From positions 13,774,001 through 13,838,000 of the forward strand of contig OX327697.1 of assembly GCA_946807835.1 (NCBI GenBank): a DNA stretch of 64,000 nucleotides, read 5' to 3'. Positions 35,045-46,708 of this stretch are shown here, in pieces. Numbering within the stretch: the first letter of the stretch is position 1; each line of letters begins with the position of its first letter. The notes below the pieces were generated by a model, which saw only the letters and a list, made by a program, of their open reading frames with translations, did no database searches and was not told the DNA's origin. This DNA comes from Ailanthus altissimus. Taxonomy: Eukaryota; Streptophyta; Magnoliopsida; Sapindales; Simaroubaceae. A program made the translations under genes and the position numbers.

Positions 35045-36555
35045 TAATTGCTTGTCCTCGAATAATGAGAGAAATTAACACAAAGTAGCATAATAAAGAA
35101 AAACAAACTCAAAAATACAACGAAGACAAATTACCATTGTTGGATTGATTTAATGATTACATTATTGCTTCAAAAAAAATGTCTGAAAAAAATTGCATCA
35201 CTTTTTCTCAATCCTTTCAGAATTAATAATCAATCTAAACAATTCACAAGCACCATAATTAAGCACTTTCATTCTTCCTCATAAGTGAGCAACTGTGTGT
35301 GTATGAAACAAGCATGTATCAACTGATTTATACCTAGATTTAGCTCAAGTGCTCAAGATTGTACAGAAAAAGGTGTCTCGGTATATTCTTAAGCATTAAA
35401 CACTATCATAAGCTTGTTTTTCATACAACTCCTTACTAATGTAGAAATACATATGTTTAAGGATCTATTAGGTCTTTTATTAGCTTGTAATGTAGGGTTA
35501 GGATCAAGGTGGGTTATGTTGGATACAAATTTGGTTTAATTCACACCATGAACACTAAGTTCCATTAGCTACCACTTAAACTTCCTACATTTGGCTTAAT
35601 TCCCTCAAACTTATGATTTTTACCCAATTTCAACTACTTATCTCCCTTTTTTTTTTTTTAACTCCTCCAAACTTAGAATAATTCCCCCAAACAAGGTAGT
35701 GCTTACTCGCCAAATTTTATTGTTTTTCCTCTTTAAATAGCCATAAAGCAAACATCTCTAAAATATTTTTTACTATGCTCATTGTTTATGGTGTTATTTG
35801 GGTACTTAAATTCAAAGTTTAGGCTTATAATGTGGTTATTCAATAAAATGGATGACTATGGATAATACACATCAAAGGTAGGCTAGAAAGGCTCAAATGG
35901 TCCAAATATGGCCTAATATCATTTCACTATTCATATGTTTCTTAGGATTTCACATCGAGCTATAATCAAACAAGTTCTATAGTATTTTTCTGTTCATCGA
36001 GACTGTAGTGTACTACTTGAGTATGAGCATCTCTAATCAAAAATTCAATTAATAAAAGTTTTAATCAAGTGTTCAAAAATTAGTGATCATAAACAAGGTC
36101 AAAATTTGTCTAAGTATTGGTGCATGAATTTTGTTTTTAGATATCTATTGTTTCCTATGAGAATTGAAACATAAGTTTTACAATTATAGTTTTATTATTA
36201 TTATTATTTGTAATCATAGTCTCAATCCAATAACATAAAATAATAAACAACAATTTATAATAAAAATTTTTGAAATGAAATTAAGACCGCTTGCATTAAA
36301 AATAAGAACAGATAATAAACAGAGATTTTCAATAATTGCTCAACTAAAATATTGCTTTTCTAATACAGGTCGGCCTCAAAAACATAAAAATAACATAACA
36401 TAAAAAGCAGTAAAAATAATAAAATAAAGCAAAAATAAAAGCTGAGCTAAATATGAGAAGTGTTTGCTCTGCCCCCACAAATTATGTGGCATGGTCCCAA
36501 TGGCAGCAGAAAGAGAAAATAGAACACTTCCCTGGTTGTGAACTCTGATCAGTCA
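35045..36555 (-). other. 3' untranslated internal region of element C
   Basis: About 1.5 kb of AT-rich non-coding DNA between the env-like ORF and the polypurine tract. It includes a poly-T run at 35646-35659 and a tract resembling 21540-21610 of element B. No gene is seen. Confidence 0.6.
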
Positions 36556-36873
36556 TCTAGGTCCTCTGGTGCAATGCCCTGATCTGTCTAGTCAGCTGTA
36601 ACATTCTGTGGTGGTGGTGATGGTACAATAGTAGGTGATGGCATTGTTGGCATGTGACTGATGTCCTATACCATGTGAAGGGCATAAAACTGCATTTACT
36701 GGAGATGGCAATGTGCAAACTCTTGAAATTCCTGCCTGAACTTTGTAAGTCCATGTGCCTATGCAACAACATATGATTCTAACCTAGCTAATCTGGCTGC
36801 AGTAGACATACTCTGAGGTACTAGCTGTCGCTGATTCTGCCGGGGGCACATGTGGTGCTGGAGGTACTGGCTG

Positions 36874-37674
36874 TCACTGATTCTCAGTTGTCTGCAACTT
36901 CTGGATAGTGCTGTAGTCGATCGCACGAGCAGTATAGATGAGATCCTTGTGAGTCTCCCAATGGACTCCAGCACGAGCATATAAGGCTGTGATCAAAGAT
37001 GGAAGGCCTAAACTATTCTTAGCAAGGCGTGAGTAAGCCAAGATCTCATCCTTAATCACTCTACCAATATTAATAAAATGCCCAGTCATAATACAGAAAA
37101 GCAATACTGACATCAGTCTTGTGACATCACTGACATGCATAACTAGCATCATATGAGAAATAATGACTAGATACCAAGCCCTTGCATCCCTGGTCAAAGT
37201 AATAAATCTGAAGGTTGATGGAAGACCATTCACCATCTTCCATTCTATCCCTGGCTGACAAAGTATCTGAATGATGAGCTCAAAATCTGGGTGTTGTGCC
37301 ACTTTTGAATACTCGTCAACCATTTCAGCTGATAACTCAAAAAGTGAATTAATTATGGCATAATCAAAGGCTAACAGCTTTTCACGTACCAAGACTTGAT
37401 GATTAACATGCTCAGCTGTATTAGCATAAAATTCTTTCACCACTAAAATAACACCCGCTTCAGGCTGCCCACAAAAATTTTCCCACCTATGATTGGCAAT
37501 CATCTGTATAATCTGAGAAAAATTATCCTCCTCTAAATCGAAACCCTGCTTCGAAATAATGGTTTTGCGGTGAATAAATCCCGTGAATCTGTTCTATGCT
37601 TGTGCCGAATTAAACCTAGTTGAGTCGTAAGACACATTTGTCGAAGTGCTGGCTCGGTGTCTCTTAGATACCAT
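36874..37674 (-). pseudogene. Athila env-like (third ORF) protein, nearly intact
   Basis: From an ATG at 37674 the minus-strand frame runs to a stop at 36874 with a single in-frame stop at about 37594. The last 209 codons (36874-37503) are fully open. Order of features: a basic Ser/Thr-rich N-terminus; WENFCGQ and VVKEFYAN blocks; VLVREK; a middle hydrophobic region; ILLFCIMTG-like and INIGRVI blocks; LPSLITALYARAGV near the end. This matches the plant-transposon domain found downstream of integrase in Athila-type elements. Its function is not established. Coding-like sequence continues in other frames to about 36470. Confidence 0.7.
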
Positions 37675-38224
37675 GCGAAAAACAGCAAGAATTGGCCGAA
37701 TTTGGTGAAAATGAAATTTTTGGGTATTGGGTGATTTGGTTCAGATCTGATGTTTTAGGCTATGATTTTGTGTTTTGATTGTTGAAACAAGTTTGTGGTG
37801 GTGTAAAGAAGGTATTTTGTGCAGGAAATTGGCTGGGTAATGGTCGAATTGGGTTTTGGGTTAGAGAGAGGAGTGTTTGTGAGAGAGAGTGAGTGAAAGT
37901 TTTCGACCGAAAGCTATTTTTATAGTGTTTTTCATATGAATGTTGTGACGTTCATCATTTTGAACCGAACGCGGGAGCGTTAAATGTTTTGACACGCGGG
38001 GACATTTACCGCCAACTTTAATTTCCCGCCCCTTTCAGAGGTAACGTCGCGGCGTTATACACAATAACGCAGGGGCATTATTGTTAGATAACGTCTGCGT
38101 GTTACTTGACCAAAGCTCCAGCATTAAGTTTTTTTTTTTTTACGCTTAAAACACACATTTTTCTTGAGTTGCCTCCCAAGTAGCGCCTGATTTTTATGTC
38201 TTCGGCTAAACTTCTCATTTAGTG
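37675..38224 (-). other. Integrase-to-env spacer of element C with GC-dyad island 6
   Basis: Untranslated spacer. Island 6 (37965-38125) includes AACGCGGGAGCGTT, ACACGCGGGGACATT, AACGTCGCGGCGTT at 38043-38056, and AACGCAGGGGCATT. Between the island and the env-like ATG (37675-37960) is a TG- and GA-rich stretch. Island 3 has the same location in element A. Confidence 0.65.
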
Positions 38225-39700
38225 TCAAGGTTGGATTAACTGAAGGGATGACTTTGTTGATCAATTTTATCCCCCCAATAGTGTTTCAATCTTTGCCCAT
38301 TTACCTTGAACAGTCGCTTGGTTTCTTCATCCGAAATTTCGATGGCCCTATAAGGAAATTACCTTCGTGTTCTAAATAGGCCTGACCATCAAGATTTAAG
38401 TTTGCTAGGGAAAAATTTCAAACGATAGTTATACAATAACACTCGTTGGCCTGGTTTAAATTCTCGGTGTACGATCTTTTGATCGTGCCATTTCTTTGTC
38501 TTCTTTTTATAAAGTTTGGTATTTTTATATGCTTAAAGTCGAAACTCATCCAACTTTTTGAGTTGAAGCATTCGCCTATCACTAGCAACTTGCATATCGA
38601 AATTAAGGGCTTTAATGGCCAAATAAGCCTTATGCTCTAATTCCACCAATAAATGACATGTTTTCCCGAAGACAAGATGGTATGGGGACATTTCAATTAG
38701 AGCTTTAAAGGCCGTGTGGTGGCCCAAAGCACTTCATCCAGTCATATAGCCCAATTTTTCCAACTTGGCTTCACTGTCTTCTTAAGAATTCGCTTGACTT
38801 CCCTATTTGATACTTCTGCTTGCCCACTAGTTTGAAGATGATATGCAGTGGCAATTTTGTGTCTTACTCCATACTTTTGTAGAAGAGCTAAAAAGTACTT
38901 GTTACAAAAGTATGACCCTTCATCACTTATTATTGCTCTCGAAGTGCCATATCTAGTGAAGATGTTCTTTTTCAAGAACTTCAGCACTAATTTCACATAC
39001 TCCCTTACTTCATAGTTCTCAACTTTATCCCCATTGATTATGGCATTTTCGAGAGAGTCTTGGATGGCATTAATTGTGTAAAGCTTCTGTACTTGTCCAT
39101 CGATGACATTAACTTCATCATGGTCATCTGATTCAATTGAGAACTTCATTGCCTTAAACACATTGAAGGTTACTTCTTCATTCTGAACCCTCATAGTTAA
39201 CTTACCCTTCTTAACATCAATTAAGGTTCTTCAAGTTGCTAAAAATGGTCTGCCCAAAATAATAGGGATCTCTCGATCTTCCTCCATATTAAGCATTATA
39301 AAATCTGCTGAAAAGATGAACTTATCCATCTTGATAAGAACATCTTCGATGACACCTTTTAGATATGTGAGGGACTGATCTGTAAGTTAGAGAGTGACAG
39401 TTGTTGACTTCACAGCACACAGACCTAACTTGTTATAGATTGACAATGGCATGAGGTTAATACTGGCACCTAGGTCACATAAAACCTTCCCGAAATACTG
39501 ATTCCCTATGGTGCATGGAATGGTAAAACTTCCAGGATCCTTGAGTTTAGGCGGTAGTTTCTTCTAAAGAATGGCACTGCATTTCTCAGTTAATGCCACA
39601 GTTTCAAAGTCGTCCAGCTTTCTTTTTCTTAAGAGAATGTCCTTTATGAACTTGACATAACTTGGCATTTGCTATAATGTTTCAGCAAAAAGGATGTTAA
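38225..39700 (-). pseudogene. Athila protease-integrase fusion lacking RT and RNase H (element C)
   Basis: The open frame 38742-39194 begins in the protease-RT linker ([20 protein letters not shown]) and continues without a break into the integrase core ([20 protein letters not shown], then [15 protein letters not shown]). In element A the same two points are about 2.2 kb apart, with RT, RNase H and the integrase N-terminus between them. After a frameshift near 38720 the integrase continues ([18 protein letters not shown]) to a C-terminal end near 38225. Protease sequence in broken frames fills 39200-39700. The element is therefore non-autonomous. Confidence 0.75.
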
Positions 39701-39759
39701 TGTGCAATTGTTTGAAGATTTCAAGAAATTTTAAAAATTGCTTATCTAATTTCTTTTTC

Positions 39760-41245
39760 TGCAACCTTTATGGGAACGGTGAAGGTGGAGTGTAAGGCTG
39801 CAATTGAGGGTTTTACACTAAGTTCCCTTTTTGAGCATATTCTACATTATCTTCCTTTTTTGTGTGAACTTCTGGTGCTGGGTCTTCTTGGTGTGCCTTT
39901 TGTTGCGTTAGAGGTTGTATTTCAATGGGCTATACCTCATTACCACTTCACAAAGTGATTGCCTTGCATTGTTCTTTGTCACCTCTTGGGTTGGCTTTAG
40001 TGTTACCTGGTAGAGCACCATGTGGATGGTTGTTCATTACTGAATCAAATTGTCCAACTTGAGTCTCCAGGGCTTTTAATGATGCAACTTAATTTTGAAT
40101 AAGATTTGTTTGGTTTTGAAGAAGTGTGTCTGTTTGTTTCATATATTGCATGAACATATCTTCCAAAGCCAGTTTCTTCTCATTCTGTGGTTGAATTGGT
40201 AAGGCATGAAATCTGGGTAGATTGACTAGTTTAGATGACTACCCTTAGTTATTGCTCCAAGAGAAGTTCAAATGATTTCGCCACCCAGGATTATAGAAAT
40301 TAGCGTTGGGATTATTTTGATTTCTATTAAAATTTCCAACATAATCGCACTTTCCATGCAATGACCATTAGGGTGGTTATCACCACAAAAATCACAATAT
40401 ATTGGCTGACTGGTTACTGAGTTAACTCCTAAAGCATAAACCTTTTTTGCTATAAGATTGATTTGGGCTGTTAAGGCAATCAAGACCTCAATTTTATGTA
40501 CTCCAACCGTTTTTCTTGGATTTTTTCTTTCTGAAGGACACTAATAACTGTTGGATGCCATTTCTTCCAGCGTGTCATAAGCTTCATCAGTAGACTTATT
40601 CATTAAAGTACCACATGTTGCAACATCCACAATCATTCTTAAATGCCCCACAAGTCCATTGTAGAATGTTTGCACAAGTAACCACTTAGGAACTCCGTGG
40701 TGTAGGCATTTTTGAAGCATATTTTTAAATCTCTCTCATGCTTCATACAATGACTCAGAATCAAATTGCACAAATGATGTAATATCATTGCGCATCTTAA
40801 TTGTCTTTGCTGGTGGGAAGAATTTAGTGAGAAGTTTTCTCGCAAGTTCTTCCCACGTTGAAATTGATCCAGATGGTAATGACATTAACTAACTCTTTGC
40901 TTTATCCCTTAATGAAAAGGGGAATAATCGTAATCTAATTGCATCATCGGATACTCTATTATATCTAAATGTATCACAAAATTTAAAAAAATTCATGATA
41001 TGCTCATTTGGATCATCATGGGGTAATCCGCTGAATTGTACTGAGGCTTTTAGCATTTGGATTATGCTAGGTTTAATTTCAAAATTATTTGCATTGATCG
41101 TTGGTCGCCTAATGCTAGAATGTATCCCATCAACTAACGGGACAGCATAATCTCTCAATGATCTTGGCTCTTCAACCACAAGGTCAGGATTTTGATCATT
41201 CATTATGTTCAATTGAGCTTGTTCTTGTCGAATTTTTCTTAATGT
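39760..41245 (-). pseudogene. Athila gag, mildly decayed (element C)
   Basis: Open stretches 40889-41212, 40639-40845 and 40268-40483 give successive parts of gag: RSLRDYAVPLVDGIHSS, IIQMLKASVQF, DDPNEHIMNF, RLRLFPFSLRDKAKS, the middle domain up to HHGVPKWLL, and a knuckle CDFCGDNHPNGHC with Cys and His positions retained. A few stops and frameshifts separate the pieces. The N-terminal frame may begin slightly upstream of the Met at 41212. The C-terminal part runs broken to about 39760. Confidence 0.8.
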
Positions 41246-41595
41246 TTTTTTTTATTTTAGGATAAAAAAAACAATCAATTCAACACTCCTAGTTTATGCA
41301 GGTATAGTTGTGGCTGTCAAGACAAATGAAAATTAAAGAAAAACAATAAGGCACAAAATAAAAATAAATTCAAGTAATAATAATAATAATAAAATTAAAT
41401 AAAAGTAATTTAATATAAATAGAATTAACAACAACAATTAATAATAACATAAAAATAAAGATTTACAAATATATGATATAATAAACTAAACAAAATAGAA
41501 ATCAAACAAGAATTAATTAAAGTACACAAAATAAAATAAAATCTGAATTAAAGGTAAGATAGAGTGGTATTAGTATTGACAAAATTAAACCTAAT
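41246..41595 (-). other. AT-rich leader of element C
   Basis: Very A-rich untranslated sequence between the primer-binding site and gag. It includes AATAATAATAAT runs near 41375-41395. No gene is seen. Confidence 0.6.
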
Positions 41596-41613
41596 TGCCC
41601 AACAACAGCTCCA
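41596..41613 (-). other. Decayed primer-binding site of element C (tRNA-Asp type)
   Basis: The minus strand reads TGGAGCTGTTGTTGGGCA, 13 of 18 matches to the Athila/Tat site TGGCGCCGTTGCCGGGGA (recalled), placed 9 nt inside the 5' LTR. Three of the five changes are C to T. Confidence 0.7.
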
Positions 41614-41622
41614 AAAACTTAT

Positions 41623-43173
41623 TGTGTGATTTCTATGTTAAGCGCAAGTGCATGCTATCGAAAACACATTATATAGAGTGAATAAAGTGTCGATCCCACG
41701 AGGAATTTGTTGTATTTCTAACCAATTACTAAAATTGTATCTTCTCACTTTTATCCAAAAGATTGATTATTTTAATTTGTTTGATAAAAATTTAAACTAA
41801 AAATTATCTATGTTATCAACTATAATTAATAATCAAATTTAACAACAAATTCGAATATATACGATGAAGATCTAGGATTATAGCTATCACTTAATATAAT
41901 TTTCCAAACAATGGTGCTTCGATTATTATTTCCTAAATTCAATTGTTGGTCACAACATTAATTTCACCACGAGCCTCTTCCGATGGTCAAGTGATTATAT
42001 CAAGATCTATTAATTTCCTATATTCCTATGGTAATTAAATAGATCAAGATTCATTAAGCACTAGTTGTATTAACCATACATGTCATCTAGGTATATATCT
42101 ATCCTAGATCGAAACTCACAAATGCCACTTTGTGATCATGTATCAATTTGTCATGGGCTTAACAATTAAATTCCTTTTGCAAGTTTATTTAATTATTACC
42201 AATTCATTCAACATATGGCCATTATATCAAAGGCATTAAGATATAACAAATTGAACAAGAATTGAGTTCACAATAATTATCTTTAACAAATTAATCCATC
42301 ATATTAAGATCAAGTCCATCATCCTAGAAATTAAACTTAGATCAACATGATAATAATATCAAGATCAACTAAAAATATAAACATGATATAAACAAGTCAA
42401 TTCGGATCAAACCAGTAAAGATTGAAGCAAAGAAAGTACAAGTTCAAGGATTGATCAAGAATTGACCCTCCAAAATGATCTTGATTGGGTTGATCTTGTG
42501 TAATCTCTCCACCAAATATTGTTTTATTATTGTTTTAGTGTTTGATTTTCAATTAAGGATAGTTTTCTAGGTTAGGAAAGTGTTAGAGATGAGAGAATTT
42601 GAGGTGTTTTGAGAAGAGGTTCGGAATTCTCCTTAGGGGGAAAAATGTGAGGATTTTATAGTTGAACTCCAACGTTGTGGCGTCGCACTGACAGCGCTTC
42701 GGATTTACGCCAACGCCAGAGCGTTGTGATACAATCATACAAGAGCGTTAGTAGCGCCACGGTATTTCACTGTAAACACCGAGGCTTCGCGATCTAGATC
42801 CAAACTTTCGCCCCAGTGTTGATGTTTACCATGCAAGGGCATTCTTCATTAATTCGTAAACGCTGGAGCATTCATTAACCGAATGCTGCAGGGGCATTCT
42901 TCATTGATATAAGAACGTCGGGGCGTTATAAAACGTAACGCTGGGGCGTTCATCACCAGTTTTGTATTTTTTTTTCATTTCAGCCCCCATTTTTTGGTAG
43001 CCTTTTACAGTGGCTTTATTTTGCCTCTAAATTATTCCCTCTATCATCCATTAATTTCCATTCCCATGGCAGTATGATTAAAACCTATAAAATCAATAAT
43101 TAATGCATAAATAACTATGAATTTACTTAAAAATGGACAATTATTAAGATAAAATGGAGCCATAATATATCTA
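41623..43173 (-). mobile_element. Athila 5' LTR (element C), last bases missing
   Basis: It aligns with 33462-35025 from TGTGTGATTTC to CATAATAT..ATCTA, then stops about 14 bp short of the expected TACTCATCA end. The flanking copia sequence also begins TCTAGACAA, so the four bases TCTA fit either side of the junction. It contains island 7. Confidence 0.85.
42668..42955. repeat. GC-dyad island 7, in the element C 5' LTR
   Basis: Contains CAACGCCAGAGCGTT, AACGTCGGGGCGTT at 42914-42927, AACGCTGGAGCATT and TAACGCTGGGGCGTT. It is slightly better preserved (more CpG) than the copy in the other LTR. Confidence 0.75.
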
Positions 43174-43203
43174 GACAACTGCATAACCCGAGGAACCCTG
43201 AGG
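43174..43203 (-). mobile_element. 30-bp scrap of the copia LTR beside element C
   Basis: GACAACTGCATAACCCGAGG and the following bases match 47537-47566 of the intact LTR. It then changes abruptly to copia integrase-linker sequence, marking the join of a large deletion. Confidence 0.65.
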
Positions 43204-45395
43204 TTCCATCGTTGGTTCATTTACATCCAGATTGAGTTCATCTATTTTAATCTTTCAACAATCTCCACGATCCATGAGAAACTCTTTCTTTAGAAAAGTG
43301 GATTTTAAGCAACGAACATATTTTGTTCCTGGATCATAGAACTGGTTACCCATTGAATTCTTAAGATATTTAATGAACCAATACTTGTAACCTTTAGGTG
43401 TAAGTTTATCCTATTGTGTAACTTTTACATAAGCAGAGCAGTGCCAAATCTTAACAAATTTTAGAGGAACAACTTTCAATGGAACTCTATTGAATATATG
43501 AGCAACAGTTTCTAGAGCATAGCCCTATAGATATTTAGGGAGATCAGTGAAACTCATCATCGATCGGACCATATCTAATAAAGTCCAATTCATCCTCTCT
43601 GAAACATTATTGTGTTGTGGAGTACCTGAAGGACTATACTAAGTAAGAATCTCATTCTCCTTTAAATAATCCAAAAATTCACTGCTTATATATTCACCGC
43701 CTCGATCTGATCAGAGGCATTTAATATACATTCTGGTTTATTTCTCTACTTCGATTCGAAACTCTTTGAACTTTCCAAAAGTTTCTTACTTGTGATTAAT
43801 AAGAAACATATATCCAAATTGTGATAGATCATCAATAAAGATAACGAAGTATCAAAAGCCACCCACTGCAATATGATTTATTGGACCACATATATCACTA
43901 TGTACAAGTTTCAATAAATCAATAGTGTGGTGTCCAACACCAATAAATGGAACTTGGGTCATTTTTTATTGAATACAAGATTCACAAACTAGATAAGGCT
44001 CTATTGTCAGATCAGGTATCTGACTATCTTTAATCAGATGGGTTAGGCGTCTTACACCTATATGACCTAATCTCATATGCCACAATTTCGTATCATTTAA
44101 AGTTTTCGAGTTGTTATCAGCATTCACTTGTATATTCATAACATTTACTACTGTATCTAATATATAATGGTCATTAATCAACTGATATTCAACTAATAAA
44201 ATATTATCAAAATCATACAAATATAAATAACGGTTCCATACATACATATAATATCCCGAACTGTCCTTACAGGAATGAAAATAATTTATCGGATAATGTT
44301 TGGCACATAATAACAATTATTCAATACAACAATTTTATTACATGGAAGAAGTAAATTAAAATGTCCAATAGCCTCGACTTGTAGAAAATCTCCATTTTCA
44401 ACATAAAGTTGTACTTCTCTAAGCTATAATAGTCTAACTTCCTTCAAACCCTACAATATATTGTAAATTTGAGAAGGATAAAAAGTATCTAATATCTAGC
44501 TAGTATTAGCATCAAATGCTAAATAAATTTCAATGATAGGCAAGTGCATACCTAATGGGGTCTTCTTAATCATGGCAAAGTATTTTGGGCAGTTCCGCTT
44601 CCAATGCCTATCCTTACTGCAATTGAAGCATTTTTCTTTTGCTTTGTTCTTATGTTGAGGCTTGAACATATGTTACTTTTGAGGACCCATTTTGGGTGCA
44701 TACTTTGCTTTCTTTTTATTCTTCCCTTTGAACTTCCTAAAATTCTTCAGGACAGAAGATGAAGCACCCTAAACATAAAGGGTCGTGCCCTTTTTGGTCA
44801 TGTCCTATTGTGCTGTTTTCAGCATGTTATGCAGATCAACATAAGTAGGGTTCAATCCTTGCATGTTGAAGTTTATGATGAACTGTGCAAATGACCCTAG
44901 AAGTTATTGGAGAATCAAATTATTTTCCAATGTATTACTCAATGAGATATCTATGGTTTCTAACCTCTCGATATTAGATATTATCTTCATGACATGAGGA
45001 CTCACTGGACTGCCCTTGGGTAGTCTAGCTTGAAAGAGAGATTTAGCAACCCTGTATATTTCGACTTGAGGTCGATCACCAAATAACTTTTTAAAGTAGA
45101 GTATTATACTTCCAACACTATCTATGTGGATATACTATCTTTGGAGCTCCATAGATATCGAGCTAAGGATGTATGATTTGACTTTCAAATCGTCATCCAA
45201 CCATTTTCGATATGTATCATTTTCTTCTAGAGAAGCATCATCAGAAACGGCTTGGGGCAGCCACTGATCAGTTACATATGTAAGCTTCTCAGAATCCAAA
45301 ACTATTATGAGATTCATAAGCCAGTTAACATAATTTTCTGCACCTTTGAGTTGGTGCACATCAAGGATACGAAGTAGTGGGTTGCTTGAAACCAT
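43204..45395 (-). pseudogene. Ty1/copia gag, protease and integrase, 3' half deleted
   Basis: Gag begins at an ATG at 45395 (NPLLRILDVHQLKGAENYVN, then DTYRKWLDDDLKVKSYIL). A zinc knuckle lies at about 44595-44632 (CFNCSKDRHWKRNC, all ligands present). The protease region near 44480-44520 is degenerate (ILDT in place of the usual LDSGAT). GAG-pre-integrase (43966-44316; LWHMRLGHIG, CESC) and broken integrase core frames follow to about 43270. RT and RNase H are absent: sequence jumps to an LTR scrap at 43203. It is a relative of the + strand copia at 59573-60957. Confidence 0.8.
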
Positions 45396-46694
45396 TTAAT
45401 ATTGACAAGACAAAAGAAAAGATGTTAGCGGAATATTTCAATTGCTAATAAATAACGTTTTAGATTATGGGGTTATACATTTTTAAGACTAAAAAATGTC
45501 CTCCCATTGTTTTACATAATTTGTTTAATCTCTTAGACGGAAAAATGATAATTTTATATTCTTTAAACTATACAGTGAGAAGTGGATCCCATTGGCATTT
45601 TACTCTAACCTCACGCTATAGCAATATTGGCTTTTATAAACCCAAAAGATAGACAACTCTAGTCAATTGCATCTCATGCAACTCTTACCATTAATCGTAA
45701 ATACACCTTTTCCTCATGCTGTAACAATATTGGACAATACGTTCGCATATATTTATCTTATCTCATATTTAACTAGTATAGCCCGAATCACCTCGACCAA
45801 TCCCTCGCGCTGTAGCAATATTAAAAAAGATCAAAGTGAACCATCTAATACCGTATTGATAAGACGGATCACTATATAATATTATCTCATAATACAATAT
45901 TGTTTAATATGATTTAGAGAGATTTTTTAATTTTTAATATATATATATATTTAATAATTATTTTAATTATTATTACTATTAACAATTATAATAAATTTGT
46001 GCATCTTATACTAATTTAATTTATAATTAGAATATTTATTTATGCAAACATAATTAACCTCTATCATTAAAGTTTCCATTGTGATTAATAAACATAAATA
46101 AATATATATAACCTTTAATACAATGATATAACCATTATAATTGTATTAAATGAATCTCACATACAAAATTTTTAAATTTGAGTGTATTATTTAGAATGAT
46201 CAGCGTTAAAAGTTGAACGTTATAACATTATATAATATAATGCTCCAAAAAGTTTTTTTTACTCTTTTTGGTCTTTAAACTTAAGCGGCCTGGGTTTTTG
46301 ACTTATAAACCCTCTGGCGTTCAACACTTAAACGCTCCCGCGTTTATTATTAAGATCGCTCTCGGTGTTTAACACTTGAACGCCCTGGCGTTTAACACTT
46401 GAACACCTCAGCGTTCTGCCTTTTCAACGTCCCTATGTTAAAAACCTTAACTCCCCAACATTATATAACAAACGCCCTAGCGTTCACCAAAGAACACTCT
46501 TGTGTTCAATACTAAATGCCGCGGCGTTCATGTTAATACATGAATGCTCTAGCATTCAGTTCCTAACGCCGCGGTGTTTTTTCGACATAAACTATTTTTC
46601 TACGCTTTAAATACTTTAAAATGTAATTTTTACTATTTTTAGGCATTCTAAACACTTCATATAACACTCCAACAACCAGAAATATTATAAACAT
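45396..46694 (-). other. Leader of the minus copia, with GC-dyad island 8
   Basis: About 1.3 kb between the primer site and gag. The central part (45880-46250) is extremely AT-rich. Short frames at 45467-45879 have no similarity. A set of AGCAATATT-type repeats appears near 45610-45840 (CGCTATAGCAATATT, ATGCTGTAACAATATT, CGCTGTAGCAATATT). Confidence 0.6.
46285..46585. repeat. GC-dyad island 8, in a copia leader
   Basis: The clearest island. It contains AACGCTCCCGCGTT, GAACGCCCTGGCGTT, AACGCCCTAGCGTT at 46471-46484, AATGCCGCGGCGTT at 46515-46528, AATGCTCTAGCATT, and AACGCCGCGGTGTT at 46565-46578. Units are spaced irregularly, roughly every 20-40 bp. Confidence 0.8.
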
Positions 46695-46706
46695 GATCTG
46701 ATACCA
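46695..46706 (-). other. Primer-binding site, initiator Met tRNA type
   Basis: The minus strand reads TGGTATCAGATC, one mismatch to TGGTATCAGAGC, 2 nt inside the LTR end. It confirms that 46709-48826 is the 5' LTR of the minus-strand copia. Confidence 0.8.
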
Positions 46707-46708
46707 CT

